In this document: in pieces, positions 36,876 through 45,821 of the stretch
How positions within the stretch are numbered: position 1 is the first letter of the stretch
Layout of the letters: every line of letters begins with the position of its first letter
Assembly (NCBI RefSeq): GCF_008933165.1
Contig: NZ_WBVQ01000002.1
Coordinates: 581,569-645,568, forward strand
From: Phaeocystidibacter marisrubri
Lineage (GTDB): Bacteria > Bacteroidota > Bacteroidia > Flavobacteriales > Schleiferiaceae
Direction: 5' to 3'
DNA length: 64,000 bases
Program-made: the position numbers and the translations under genes
Notes under the pieces: generated by a model
What the model was told of the DNA's origin: nothing
Databases searched by the model: none
What the model saw: the letters and a program-made list of their open reading frames with translations, nothing else

Positions 36876-37490
36876 ATGCACATTGCCATTGCCGGTAACA
36901 TCGGCTCAGGAAAAACAACCCTCACCGGGATGCTTGCCAAGCATTACAATTGGGAAGCCCATTACGAAGACGTAGAGGAAAATCCATATTTGGACGACTT
37001 CTATACAGAGATGCAACGCTGGTCTTTCAACCTTCAGATTTACTTCCTCAACTCGAGATTTCGTCAAGTTGTTGATATCCGCAATGAGGATAAGAAGGTG
37101 GTTCAAGATAGAACGATCTACGAGGACGCATACATCTTCGCTCCCAACTTGCACGCCATGGGACTGATGACCTCCAGAGACTTCGACAACTACATGTCGC
37201 TCTTCCACTTGATGGAATCATTCCTTCAGCCACCAGATCTACTCATCTATTTGAGGGCTTCAATTCCCACATTGGTAGATCAGATTCAGAAGAGAGGTCG
37301 CCAGTACGAAAACAACATTCGCATTGACTACTTAAATCGACTCAATGAACGCTATGAGGCTTGGATTTCCAGCTACAATCGGGGAAAGTTATTAGTGATT
37401 GATATCGACAAGAACCGTTTCCCTGACAACCCAGAAGATTTGGGCGAAATCATCAACAAAATAGACGCGGAGATCAACGGCTTATTCTGA
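36876..37490 (+). CDS. Deoxynucleoside kinase (second copy)
   Basis: The 204-residue kinase opens MHIAIAGNIGSGKTTLTGML (P-loop), followed by YEDVEENPYLDDFYTEM, SFNLQIYFLNSRFRQV, VVQDRTIYEDAYIFA (the Asp-Arg catalytic motif, intact) and IQKRGRQYENNI (lid). It is more canonical than the first copy at 29848, which has ERI in place of DRT. It probably phosphorylates deoxyadenosine and/or deoxyguanosine, by analogy with this dNK subgroup; exact specificity is inference. It stands alone, with a terminator downstream shared with hppA. Confidence 0.9.
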   Translation: MHIAIAGNIGSGKTTLTGMLAKHYNWEAHYEDVEENPYLDDFYTEMQRWSFNLQIYFLNSRFRQVVDIRNEDKKVVQDRTIYEDAYIFAPNLHAMGLMTSRDFDNYMSLFHLMESFLQPPDLLIYLRASIPTLVDQIQKRGRQYENNIRIDYLNRLNERYEAWISSYNRGKLLVIDIDKNRFPDNPEDLGEIINKIDAEINGLF

Positions 37491-37511
37491 TTAATCGCGA
37501 TTTCACTGCAT

Positions 37512-37543
37512 AAAAAAACCCTGACCTTTCGGCCAGGGTTTTT
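37512..37543. terminator. Bidirectional terminator between dNK and hppA
   Basis: Stem CCCTGACC (37519-37526) pairs with GGCCAGGG (37531-37538). It is flanked by an A run on the left and T run on the right, so it can stop transcription from both sides; pairing is complete with G-U on the minus strand. Confidence 0.85.
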
Positions 37544-37561
37544 GCTTTATAGCGATTGGAA

Positions 37562-40045
37562 TTACATGTCAATTCTTCCGGAGATCACTCCTTTGTCATT
37601 CACCATAAATTCCATCTTAACCGTGGTGGTTGAATTGCGCATTTCAAGCAATCCTTTAGCCTCACCTTTATTCTTGTCGAAATGATAAACATCACAAGTA
37701 ACGCCATGAACGCCTGCCATCGCTGTTAATGGAGCTAGCTCTCTTTCGTCAAACATAAGGTTAACGAGCACAGGTCTGCCGTTCATCACCATCACTTCAC
37801 CACCTTTAACATGGATTTCAGCGGATCCTTCTGTTCCGTGAAACATCATTACTGAAGCATCGCTGATGGTAACAGCAGTCTCTTCTTGAACCTTCTCAAA
37901 CTGATAAGGAACAGCTCCCCCTATGGTAGGTAGAGATGAAGCAGAAGAATGACCACCACCATCTACATGGATGTGTGGAGCGATAATCAAAGCTACAATA
38001 GAAGTAAGCTTAATGAGGATGTTCATTGACGGTCCAGAAGTATCTTTGAATGGATCACCAACGGTATCACCGGTTACAGAAGCCTTGTGAGGGTCTGAAC
38101 CTTTGTACTCCATCTTTCCTTCAATCTCTACTCCTTTTTCAAAGGACTTCTTCGCGTTATCCCATGCACCACCGGCGTTGTTCTGGAACATACCCATCAA
38201 CACACCTGATACCGTGATACCGGCCAACAATCCACCAAGAGCTTCAGGACCAAAGAGGAAACCAACTAGAGCCGGAGACACAATAGCCAAAGCACCTGGG
38301 GCAATCATTTCGCGAATGGAAGCACGTGTAGAAATCTCCACACACTTCTCATATTCTGGCTTTGCCGTTCCTTCCATGATACCTGGAATTTCTTTGAACT
38401 GGCGACGAACTTCTTTCACCATATCCATGGCTGCTCTACCTACTGCGGCAATTGCCAATGATGAGAATATGAATGGAATCATTCCCCCAACAAACAACAT
38501 CGCCAACACTTCGGCTTTGTAGATATCAATGCTGTTGATGCCTGCCAAACCAACATACGCTGCAAATAGAGCAAGCGCTGTAAGAGCTGCAGAAGCAATA
38601 GCGAAACCTTTACCTGTTGCAGCGGTAGTATTACCCACGGCGTCGAGGTTGTCGGTACGATCGCGAACTTCACCAGGAAGACCGCTCATTTCAGCAATAC
38701 CACCTGCATTATCAGCAATAGGACCGAAGGCATCAATTGCCAACTGCATAGCTGTAGTTGCCATCATACCCGCCGCAGCGATAGCCACACCGTAAAGTCC
38801 TGCAAAAGCAAATGATCCGTAAATACCAGCTGCCAACACGAGAATTGGAAGCACCGTAGATTCCATACCAATAGCCAAACCTCCAATGATGTTTGTCGCG
38901 TGACCAGTTCCAGATTGCTTTACAATACTCATTACCGGACGACGCCCCATAGCGGTATAATATTCCGTGATGATGGACATCAAGGCACCTACTACAAGTC
39001 CTACCATAATGGCATAGAATACATCGAGGTTCGAAAACTCCAATCCTGAACGATCGAACACCATAGTTTCAGGAAGCATATAGGTCACAATAAAGTAAGA
39101 GGCGATAGCTGTAAGAATCATCGACCCCCAGTTGCCTTTGTTCAAGGCAGCTTGTACACTGTCGTTCTCACCCTTCACTTTCACGAAGAGCATTCCGATA
39201 ATGGAGAATATGATTCCCAAACCGGCAATAACCATTGGAAGCAAGATGGGCGATTGACCACCAAAATCATCATGGTTAGCTGTAATTTCTCTACCCAATA
39301 CCATGGTAGCAAGGATCGTTGCAACATACGAACCGAAAAGATCGGCACCCATACCTGCAACGTCACCTACGTTATCGCCCACGTTGTCTGCAATGGTTGC
39401 AGGGTTACGCGGATCATCTTCAGGAATTCCCGCTTCTACTTTACCTACAAGGTCAGCACCTACGTCGGCTGCCTTGGTGTAAATACCACCACCTACACGA
39501 GCAAAAAGCGCGATAGATTCAGCACCTAGAGAGAAACCTGCTAGAACTTCTAGAGCGGTTTCCATATCATCATACATACCTGAGAAAAGGATAAACAAAA
39601 TACCCAAGCCAAGTACAGCAAGACCTGCAACGCCCAATCCCATTACCGAACCTCCTGTGAAGGAAACTTTTAGAGCTTGTGCTAAGCTCGTGCGAGCCGC
39701 TTGCGTGGTACGTACATTTGATTTTGTGGCGATGTTCATTCCAATCCAACCTGCAAATGCAGAGAAGAAAGCACCAATGATGAATGCAACGGCAATCACC
39801 CAGTCTGAGTGCTCTACCAATTCGCCAGACCATGCCAACAAAACGGCTGCCGCCGCGGCGAAGATGCTCAATACACGCCATTCCGCTTTCAGGAAGGCCA
39901 AGGCTCCTCGGGCAATATGGCCCGCCAGTTCTTGCATCGTTTCATCACCTGCATCTTGTTTATTTACCCAAATCGCTTTAACGATCATCACAACTAGGCC
40001 AATTACGCCGAGCAGTGGAACCAGGTACATCGTGGAATCTTCCAT
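37562..40045 (-). CDS. hppA: Membrane-bound ion-translocating pyrophosphatase with C-terminal extension
   Basis: mPPase couples pyrophosphate hydrolysis to H+ and/or Na+ pumping across the inner membrane. The 827-residue protein has about sixteen helices and the substrate-site motifs GIYTKAADVGADLVGKVE and IPEDDPRNPATIADNVGDNVGD. DAVGNTTAATGKGFAIASAAL shows Ala then Gly at the two positions where K+-independent enzymes carry Lys and Thr, so it should be K+-dependent. The ion pumped is not decided here. The membrane core ends near residue 692. The last 135 residues (HVDGGG... to GRIDM) form a soluble tail I do not recognise, longer than the usual C-terminus. It is preceded by the pdhB terminator, so it is an independent unit. 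Confidence 0.93.
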   Translation of the reverse strand: MEDSTMYLVPLLGVIGLVVMIVKAIWVNKQDAGDETMQELAGHIARGALAFLKAEWRVLSIFAAAAAVLLAWSGELVEHSDWVIAVAFIIGAFFSAFAGWIGMNIATKSNVRTTQAARTSLAQALKVSFTGGSVMGLGVAGLAVLGLGILFILFSGMYDDMETALEVLAGFSLGAESIALFARVGGGIYTKAADVGADLVGKVEAGIPEDDPRNPATIADNVGDNVGDVAGMGADLFGSYVATILATMVLGREITANHDDFGGQSPILLPMVIAGLGIIFSIIGMLFVKVKGENDSVQAALNKGNWGSMILTAIASYFIVTYMLPETMVFDRSGLEFSNLDVFYAIMVGLVVGALMSIITEYYTAMGRRPVMSIVKQSGTGHATNIIGGLAIGMESTVLPILVLAAGIYGSFAFAGLYGVAIAAAGMMATTAMQLAIDAFGPIADNAGGIAEMSGLPGEVRDRTDNLDAVGNTTAATGKGFAIASAALTALALFAAYVGLAGINSIDIYKAEVLAMLFVGGMIPFIFSSLAIAAVGRAAMDMVKEVRRQFKEIPGIMEGTAKPEYEKCVEISTRASIREMIAPGALAIVSPALVGFLFGPEALGGLLAGITVSGVLMGMFQNNAGGAWDNAKKSFEKGVEIEGKMEYKGSDPHKASVTGDTVGDPFKDTSGPSMNILIKLTSIVALIIAPHIHVDGGGHSSASSLPTIGGAVPYQFEKVQEETAVTISDASVMMFHGTEGSAEIHVKGGEVMVMNGRPVLVNLMFDERELAPLTAMAGVHGVTCDVYHFDKNKGEAKGLLEMRNSTTTVKMEFMVNDKGVISGRIDM

Positions 40046-40083
40046 GGTAGTTTAGTTCAGTTCTTTATAGATTGATATTCCTT

Positions 40084-40117
40084 AAAAAAAAGAAAGCCCC
40101 GGTGTTTTCACCGGGGC
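40084..40117 (-). terminator. Terminator after pdhB
   Basis: Perfect 9-bp stem GCCCCGGTG (40096-40104) pairs with CACCGGGGC (40109-40117) with a TTTT loop. A long U-rich tail is on the minus strand (40084-40095). Confidence 0.9.
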
Positions 40118-40165
40118 CTAAATATACATTATGAATTGTTACATTCTGCAATTAACACATGGCAA

Positions 40166-41146
40166 TCAGTCCATGTACATCACTGAACGTATGGCTTTAA
40201 CCACTTTTTCTGTATTTGGTAAAAACGCCTCCAGAAGGGTTGGAGCATAAGCCGCCGGAGTATCTGCGGTATTCACACGAATAACCGGAGCATCCAAGAA
40301 ATCAAATGCGCGTTTTTGAACCATGTAACTGATTTCTGTACTGATATTACCCAATGGCCAAGCTTCTTCCACAATCACCAATCGGTTTGTCTTCTTCACA
40401 GATTCAATGACAGTATCATAATCGATAGGTCGTACAGTTCTCAAGTCGATCAACTCTACTTCAACACCGTCTTTCGCCATTTCGTCAGCAGCAGATTGAG
40501 CCACTTTCAAAATCTTTCCGAAAGAAACTACAGTTACATCTGATCCGCTGCGCTTGATATCGGCAACACCCAATGGCAAAGTGTACTCCTCTTCTGGAAC
40601 TTCACCTTTATCGCCATACATCTGCTCACTTTCCATGAACAAAACCGGATCATTATCGCGGATAGCTGATTTCAACAACCCCTTCGCATCGTAAGGATTA
40701 GCGGGTACCACTACTTTCAAACCCGGACAGTTTGCATACCAACTCTCAAACGCTTGAGAGTGCGTAGCGGCGAGCTGACCTGCAGAAGCCGTTGGTCCAC
40801 GGAACGTAATTGGCACGTTGAACTGACCTCCGCTCATCTGGCGAATCTTCGCAGCATTGTTGATGATTTGATCAATAGCCACCATGGAGAAGTTCCAGGT
40901 CATGAACTCTACAATTGGACGCAAACCGCCCATGGCTGCACCCACACCAATTCCGGCAAAGCCCAATTCGGCAATAGGGGTATCAATCACTCGCTTTGGA
41001 CCGAACTCGTCGAGCATTCCTTTGGAAGCTTTGTAAGCTCCATTGTATTCCGCCACTTCTTCACCCATCAACAGGATGTTCTCGTCTTGGCGCATCTCTT
41101 CGCTCATGGCCTCAGCCACAGCTTCGCGAAATTGAATCGTTCTCAT
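40166..41146 (-). CDS. pdhB: Pyruvate dehydrogenase E1 component, beta subunit
   Basis: This is the transketolase-like beta subunit of the heterotetrameric E1. I set the start at ATG 41146 (MRTIQFREAVAEAMSEEM), giving 326 residues, the usual length; an 8-residue longer frame would need TTG and would overlap the -7 box. Landmarks are LLMGEEVAEYNGAYKASKG (cofactor-contacting Glu), DTPIAELGFAGIGVGAAMGG, RGPTASAGQLAATHSQAFESW and LIDLRTVRPID. The pyruvate-type rather than branched-chain-type assignment rests on the GQLAATHSQ segment and the Bacteroidota context. The alpha subunit and E2 are not in the window; lpdA (E3) is at 5120. Confidence 0.9.
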   Translation of the reverse strand: MRTIQFREAVAEAMSEEMRQDENILLMGEEVAEYNGAYKASKGMLDEFGPKRVIDTPIAELGFAGIGVGAAMGGLRPIVEFMTWNFSMVAIDQIINNAAKIRQMSGGQFNVPITFRGPTASAGQLAATHSQAFESWYANCPGLKVVVPANPYDAKGLLKSAIRDNDPVLFMESEQMYGDKGEVPEEEYTLPLGVADIKRSGSDVTVVSFGKILKVAQSAADEMAKDGVEVELIDLRTVRPIDYDTVIESVKKTNRLVIVEEAWPLGNISTEISYMVQKRAFDFLDAPVIRVNTADTPAAYAPTLLEAFLPNTEKVVKAIRSVMYMD

Positions 41147-41167
41147 AGTTATCTTATCTGCGGAGCG

Positions 41168-41175
41168 CAAATTTA
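41168..41175 (-). promoter_or_regulatory. -7 box TAAATTTG for pdhB
   Basis: An exact TAnnTTTG match on the minus strand about 22 nt before the pdhB ATG; the leader would be about 15 nt. No clear -33 TTG is seen. Confidence 0.55.
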
Positions 41176-41198
41176 TATAAAAAGGCTTGATGAATCGC

Positions 41199-43292
41199 CT
41201 ATCTGAGTAGCATCATCGTTCCCGATTTAACGACAGGCTCTTTTGGCCCCGTCCACCGCCTGTAACTCAGGACATAAGAATAGATTCCCTGTGGACAATT
41301 CTCACCATTAAAGGTACCATCCCAGCGCTCGTTGGCGTCTTCGGAATAAAACACCCGATTGCCCCATCTATCCATCACCACAAATTCGTAGTACCTAAAA
41401 TAGCATCGGGTAAATACGCCCGTTTGATCGTTTACCCGATCCAGATTCGGTGTAAAGGTGTTCGGAATATCGATTCTACAATCACAATCAATAAAGTCAA
41501 AAGTGACGGTATCTGTAGCAATAAAACACTCGTTTTCAATCTGAACCCAATACGTTCCAGGCTGATTAAACACACTGTTTGATGAGCTTCTACTTCCATC
41601 CCACCACAGATAACTTCCTACAGTAGGATTAAACCTCCAGCTTCGCTCTTGTCCCAAACACAAGGTACTGTCCGGACCTAAATCGGCATTTAATCTCGGA
41701 ATCACCTGAACGGCAAACTGATCGCGATGCGAGCAAATTCCATAGGTGGTTTCCAAACGGTAAATCCCCTTCTCCCAAATTTGAATCGCTCGAGTTGTAT
41801 CTCCTCGCTTCCATTCGTATTTCACACCGGGAAGCGGACATTCTATAGTAATGGTATCACCCTGACAAATTGTGGTATCCGTGAATCCGAAATCGAATTC
41901 AGGAACGCTATCCAAGGTGACATAAATGGTATCGCTGCTCTTGCAACCTCGGTAATCCATCTCCACCCAATACTTCCCCGATTGATTGATAAAGCGACCA
42001 TCCGCGGTAGACCCATTGTCCCATAGATAGGTTGCATCCTGCAAGAATCGAACGGACAATCGGTACTGACCATTTGCGCAAATAGCCAGTGAATCATCCA
42101 TTCCAGGCAAGAATCGGAATTGGTGAATGGGATAATATTCCTCGCGCCATCTCCTCCCATTATCACTTTCATTCTGCATCTCATATCCACAGGAGGTCAA
42201 TGGCTCAGTTCGGAAATAAAAGGAATCTACCTGACGATCGCGGGACATCAGAAATGTACAGTTCTGACAATCTGAAGTGGTCGGATCCAAAACGATTCTC
42301 ACATCGAATCGGGCGTTGGTATCGGTAGACCAAACACCTAGAATTCCTTCCGCGTATTGAATACTATCTGGCAAACCGGCTTGAACAGCAGGGCGTCCAG
42401 TAGACATATATATATGCATCCCTTCATTGGGGGCTATATTCATATTGGTCAAGATGATGGAATCAGCCACTAATTCACCTGCCAGCTCGTTGCCGGGGAA
42501 GGAATTCGTGTACAAGTATTCACTCTTATCTCCCAATGGAGCCGTACTCAACTTATATCGCTGCGAAGTAATACTCGCTTCGTAAGGGAGTGAATGGATT
42601 CCGCACACATCGGTCAAACCGTTCGGAACCATTGAATTGAAGTTGTAATTCAACACCAAACCATTCACACACCCCACTCGAGTACACATGTTCGCTCGAA
42701 TGTCATTCTCGGTTTTAGCCACACTCCAAATTCGGAATTCATCCAATTGAGCGGGCAAGTAGTAATGTTCACCCGTTCCCCAAGCACCTACAATAAATGG
42801 TTCATCCGCTCCTTCTACAGGTCCCGGCGGCAAATCCGTTCTCGGATTGGTGGAATTCTGCAAAATTCCATTGACATACATCTGCATCCCTGATTGAGGA
42901 TGGAGAACAAAGGCCATGTGGTACCAGATATCCGCTTCCCAACGCGACTTATCACTGGCAATGGAATAGCCAGCTGCCGGGCCATTATAATCTCCAATAG
43001 TCCAGATCACCTGTCCATTATCCACATAAATTAAAAACCTCCCACCCCAGGTGGTACTGACGTCATACTTATCTTTTACAACAATTGGAATGGGTTGACT
43101 CAACGTAGCATCCCATGTTGAATTCGGCTTAATCCAAAAACTGAGAGTCTTGAAATTATCGGTAGCTCCACTCGGTATCTCGAAGTGGACATTTTGACCT
43201 CCGGCACGCATGTTTAATGCGTAATCTTGCCCTTCCATTTGCCAACAGAAGAGCACCCCAAATAGGACGATGGTGAGTAGTTTGAGTCGCAT
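41199..43292 (-). CDS. Secreted LamG-domain protein with T9SS type B (gliding-associated) sorting domain
   Basis: The start is placed at ATG 43292 (MRLKLLTIVLFGVLFCWQMEGQ, a signal peptide), giving 697 residues. Residues about 25-235 look like a LamG/concanavalin-A-like domain (FEIPSGATDNFKTLSFWIKPN, WYHMAFVLHPQSGMQMYVNG, LDEFRIWSVAKTENDI). A middle region holds Ig/PKD-like modules about structure such as TYLWDNGSTADGRF and YLWWDGSRSSS. The C-terminus (CDCRIDIPNTFTPNLDRVND ... FVVMDRWGNRVFYS ... WDGTFNGENCPQGIYSYVLSYR) is the CHU_C / T9SS type B domain, predicting T9SS export. Ligand is unknown. Confidence 0.87.
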   Translation of the reverse strand: MRLKLLTIVLFGVLFCWQMEGQDYALNMRAGGQNVHFEIPSGATDNFKTLSFWIKPNSTWDATLSQPIPIVVKDKYDVSTTWGGRFLIYVDNGQVIWTIGDYNGPAAGYSIASDKSRWEADIWYHMAFVLHPQSGMQMYVNGILQNSTNPRTDLPPGPVEGADEPFIVGAWGTGEHYYLPAQLDEFRIWSVAKTENDIRANMCTRVGCVNGLVLNYNFNSMVPNGLTDVCGIHSLPYEASITSQRYKLSTAPLGDKSEYLYTNSFPGNELAGELVADSIILTNMNIAPNEGMHIYMSTGRPAVQAGLPDSIQYAEGILGVWSTDTNARFDVRIVLDPTTSDCQNCTFLMSRDRQVDSFYFRTEPLTSCGYEMQNESDNGRRWREEYYPIHQFRFLPGMDDSLAICANGQYRLSVRFLQDATYLWDNGSTADGRFINQSGKYWVEMDYRGCKSSDTIYVTLDSVPEFDFGFTDTTICQGDTITIECPLPGVKYEWKRGDTTRAIQIWEKGIYRLETTYGICSHRDQFAVQVIPRLNADLGPDSTLCLGQERSWRFNPTVGSYLWWDGSRSSSNSVFNQPGTYWVQIENECFIATDTVTFDFIDCDCRIDIPNTFTPNLDRVNDQTGVFTRCYFRYYEFVVMDRWGNRVFYSEDANERWDGTFNGENCPQGIYSYVLSYRRWTGPKEPVVKSGTMMLLR

Positions 43293-43406
43293 GCAAACGT
43301 AAATGTAAGAATATGAAGACATACCACCACACTACTTTCTGCAAGGTGTTAGGCATGAATATTAAATTGGTTTGAAAATCTGCGCGTTCATCGGGTATTT
43401 TTTAGT

Positions 43407-43414
43407 TATTTTTG
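43407..43414 (+). promoter_or_regulatory. -7 box TATTTTTG for etfBA
   Basis: An exact TAnnTTTG match 35 nt upstream of the etfB ATG. A TTTG occurs at 43371-43374, too distant (32 nt) for a standard -33. Confidence 0.5.
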
Positions 43415-43449
43415 GCAGGAAAGAAGTTTCAAGTTGAAAAAGGCTCTAT

Positions 43450-44190
43450 ATGAAGATATTAGTTTGTATTAGTCACGTTCCGGACACCACGTCCAAGATT
43501 AACTTTGTGAACGACAATACGGAATTCGACACCAATGGTGTTCAATTCATCATCAACCCATACGACGAGTTTGGTCTAACCAAGGCCATCCAGTTGAAAG
43601 AGGCAAATGGCGGCACGGTAACCGCAATCAATGTTGGCGACGCTACCACCGAACCTACACTTCGTAAAGCACTGGCTATTGGCGCAGACGATGCCATTCG
43701 CGTAAATGCCAATCCAACCGACGCATATTTCGTTGCTGAGCAGCTCGCTGCTGTGGCGAAAGATGGCGGTTACGACTTGATTATTTGTGGTCAAGAATCC
43801 ATCGATTACAACGGAGGTCAAGTTGGAGGTATGCTTGCAGCCCTTCTCGATCTTCCATTTGCCAGCCCTTGTGTTGGTTTGGATATTGACGGTTCTACAG
43901 CCACTGTTCTTCGCGAAATTGATGGCGGAAAAGAGAAGAGTACTATGTCACTTCCTATCGTCCTTGGAGGTAAAAAAGGATTGGTGGAAGAAAAGGATCT
44001 CCGCATTCCAAACATGCGTGGCATCATGACGGCTCGTACAAAGCCATTGGCAACGGTTGAAGCCGTTTCTGCCGATGCGCGTACAACGGCTGTGAAATTT
44101 GAAAAGCCTGCAGCGAAGGCCGCTGTGAAATTGGTTGATTCAGCAGAAGAGCTAGTTCAACTACTACACAACGAAGCAAAAGCGATTTAA
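43450..44190 (+). CDS. etfB: Electron transfer flavoprotein, beta subunit
   Basis: EtfB binds AMP and, with EtfA, carries electrons from acyl-CoA dehydrogenases to the quinone pool. The 246-residue protein has MKILVCISHVPDT, NPYDEFGLTKAIQLKE, ALAIGADDAIRV, DLIICGQESIDYNGGQVGGMLA and LRIPNMRGIMTARTKPL, all family landmarks. It is followed after 35 bp by etfA, the usual partner order. Confidence 0.95.
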   Translation: MKILVCISHVPDTTSKINFVNDNTEFDTNGVQFIINPYDEFGLTKAIQLKEANGGTVTAINVGDATTEPTLRKALAIGADDAIRVNANPTDAYFVAEQLAAVAKDGGYDLIICGQESIDYNGGQVGGMLAALLDLPFASPCVGLDIDGSTATVLREIDGGKEKSTMSLPIVLGGKKGLVEEKDLRIPNMRGIMTARTKPLATVEAVSADARTTAVKFEKPAAKAAVKLVDSAEELVQLLHNEAKAI

Positions 44191-44225
44191 TCCGTCTGGT
44201 ACGGACAACATAAAATACTACGGAA

Positions 44226-45194
44226 ATGGCAGTTATTGTATTTGCTGAATCCTGGGAAGGAAAATTTAAGAAAATCACCAACGAAGCAGTTAGCTACGCA
44301 CACGGTCTAGCCGAAGCGGAAGGCACAAATGTCATCGCAGTTGCTGTAGGCGCACTTGAAAGCGACCCTGCCGAATTGGGAAAATATGGCGCAAGTGAAG
44401 TTGTTACCGTTGAAGGGGACGCATTTGCTTCATTTAATGCCTCAGTTTGGGCCACTGCAATTGCAGAAGTAGCCGAAGCTAAAGGTGCAAAACACATCGT
44501 TCTTAGCGGAACGAACAACGGCAAGATGATTGGCCCAATGTTGAGCGTTAAAGCAGGTGCATCATACATCAGCAACGCGATTGATATCCCAAGCAACTTT
44601 GCTCCTTTCACTGTTCGCAGAAATGCATTCTCCAACAAAGGCTTGGTAGATTACCAAACCAACGCAGAAAAAGTGGTTGTGAGCATTGTACCCAACGCAT
44701 TGGGAGTTAAAGAAACAGGCGGAAGCGCTTCGGTTTCTTCTCACTCCAGCTCCGCTGCTGCTGACTCACGTGTTAACGTAATTGACGTAGATCGCGTGAA
44801 AGGCAAAATTCCACTTCCAGAAGCTGACCTAGTGGTAAGTGCTGGTAGAGGTATGAAAGCTCCAGAGAACTGGACCATGATTGAAGAACTCGCTGATGTT
44901 CTTGGCGCTGGTACCGCATGTTCTAAGCCAGTTAGTGATATTGGATGGCGTCCTCACAGCGAGCACGTTGGACAAACTGGTATTCAAATTAACCCTTCAC
45001 TGTACATTGCAGTTGGTATTTCCGGCGCAATTCAACACCTTGCAGGTGTAAGTGGATCAAAAACAATTGTGGTAATCAACAACGACCCAGAAGCTCCTTT
45101 CTTCAAAGCAGCGGATTACGGTATTGTTGGCGACGCTTTTGAAGTTGTTCCAAAGTTGACAGAAGCACTTAAAAGCTTCAAAGCCAACCAGTAA
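44226..45194 (+). CDS. etfA: Electron transfer flavoprotein, alpha subunit
   Basis: EtfA provides the FAD site of the ETF dimer. The 322-residue protein has an N-terminal domain (VIVFAESWEGKFKKI, VLSGTNNGKMIGPMLSVKAGA). Its C-terminal FAD domain carries VSAGRGMKAPENW, KPVSDIGWRPHSEHVGQTG, LYIAVGISGAIQHLAGV and VVINNDPEAPFFKAADYGIVGD. The next gene follows 3 bp after the stop, so a longer etfBA-nuclease-CNT transcript is likely. Confidence 0.95.
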   Translation: MAVIVFAESWEGKFKKITNEAVSYAHGLAEAEGTNVIAVAVGALESDPAELGKYGASEVVTVEGDAFASFNASVWATAIAEVAEAKGAKHIVLSGTNNGKMIGPMLSVKAGASYISNAIDIPSNFAPFTVRRNAFSNKGLVDYQTNAEKVVVSIVPNALGVKETGGSASVSSHSSSAAADSRVNVIDVDRVKGKIPLPEADLVVSAGRGMKAPENWTMIEELADVLGAGTACSKPVSDIGWRPHSEHVGQTGIQINPSLYIAVGISGAIQHLAGVSGSKTIVVINNDPEAPFFKAADYGIVGDAFEVVPKLTEALKSFKANQ

Positions 45195-45197
45195 GGA

Positions 45198-45806
45198 ATG
45201 CACAAAATACTGTTGACGATTAAAGGTCTATCGTACAGCGAAAGACAAACAGGCGCTTACGCACTCATTCTCGCTGAAGAGAATGGCGTGCGTAAGCTAC
45301 CTATCGTCATAGGTGGATTTGAAGCCCAAGCCATTGCCATTGCATTGGAAAAAATGGTTTCACCTCCTCGCCCATTGACTCATGACCTTTTCAAGAACTT
45401 CGCAGAATCGTATGGCATCGGCGTAACCGAAATTGTGATTCACAAGATCAAGGACGGGGTTTTCTATGCCAATCTTCACTGTATCAAAGACGGAAAAACA
45501 GAAATTCTAGATGCACGTCCTTCCGACGCCGTAGCCATTGCCATCCGCTTTGATTGCCCTATTTACACGACAGAAGAAGTACTCCAATCGGCCGGATTGA
45601 TCCTCCAAGAGGAAGAATCCAAAACTGCAGAAGCTCAATCTACCTCTACCCCTCCACAAGAAGCGGAAAAGCCAAAGGGTGAAAATCCGCTTGAATCTGC
45701 GAGTTTGAAAAAACTCAACGAAATGATGGAGAAGGCTGTAAATAGTGAAGACTATGAATTGGCCGCTCGGATTCGAGATGAAATAGACCGACGAGAATCC
45801 AAATAA
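45198..45806 (+). CDS. Bifunctional nuclease family protein with UVR motif
   Basis: The 202-residue protein has a DUF151/bifunctional nuclease domain (about 1-135; LPIVIGGFEAQAIAIALEKM, RPLTHDLFKNFAESYG, LDARPSDAVAIAIRFDCPIYTTEEVL). A Glu/Ser/Pro-rich linker follows. It ends in a UvrB/UvrC-type motif (about 168-200; LKKLNEMMEKAVNSEDYELAARIRDEI). Related proteins have been reported to have both RNase and DNase activity; the UVR tail suggests a protein or nucleic-acid complex. It lies 3 bp after etfA and 15 bp before the CNT gene. Confidence 0.88.
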   Translation: MHKILLTIKGLSYSERQTGAYALILAEENGVRKLPIVIGGFEAQAIAIALEKMVSPPRPLTHDLFKNFAESYGIGVTEIVIHKIKDGVFYANLHCIKDGKTEILDARPSDAVAIAIRFDCPIYTTEEVLQSAGLILQEEESKTAEAQSTSTPPQEAEKPKGENPLESASLKKLNEMMEKAVNSEDYELAARIRDEIDRRESK

Positions 45807-45821
45807 CCTAATCTAGGCCTT

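Noticed and set aside
43294-43301. TACGTTTG on the minus strand as a promoter of the LamG protein
   Set aside because: It abuts the start codon, which would fall upstream of the predicted transcript start.
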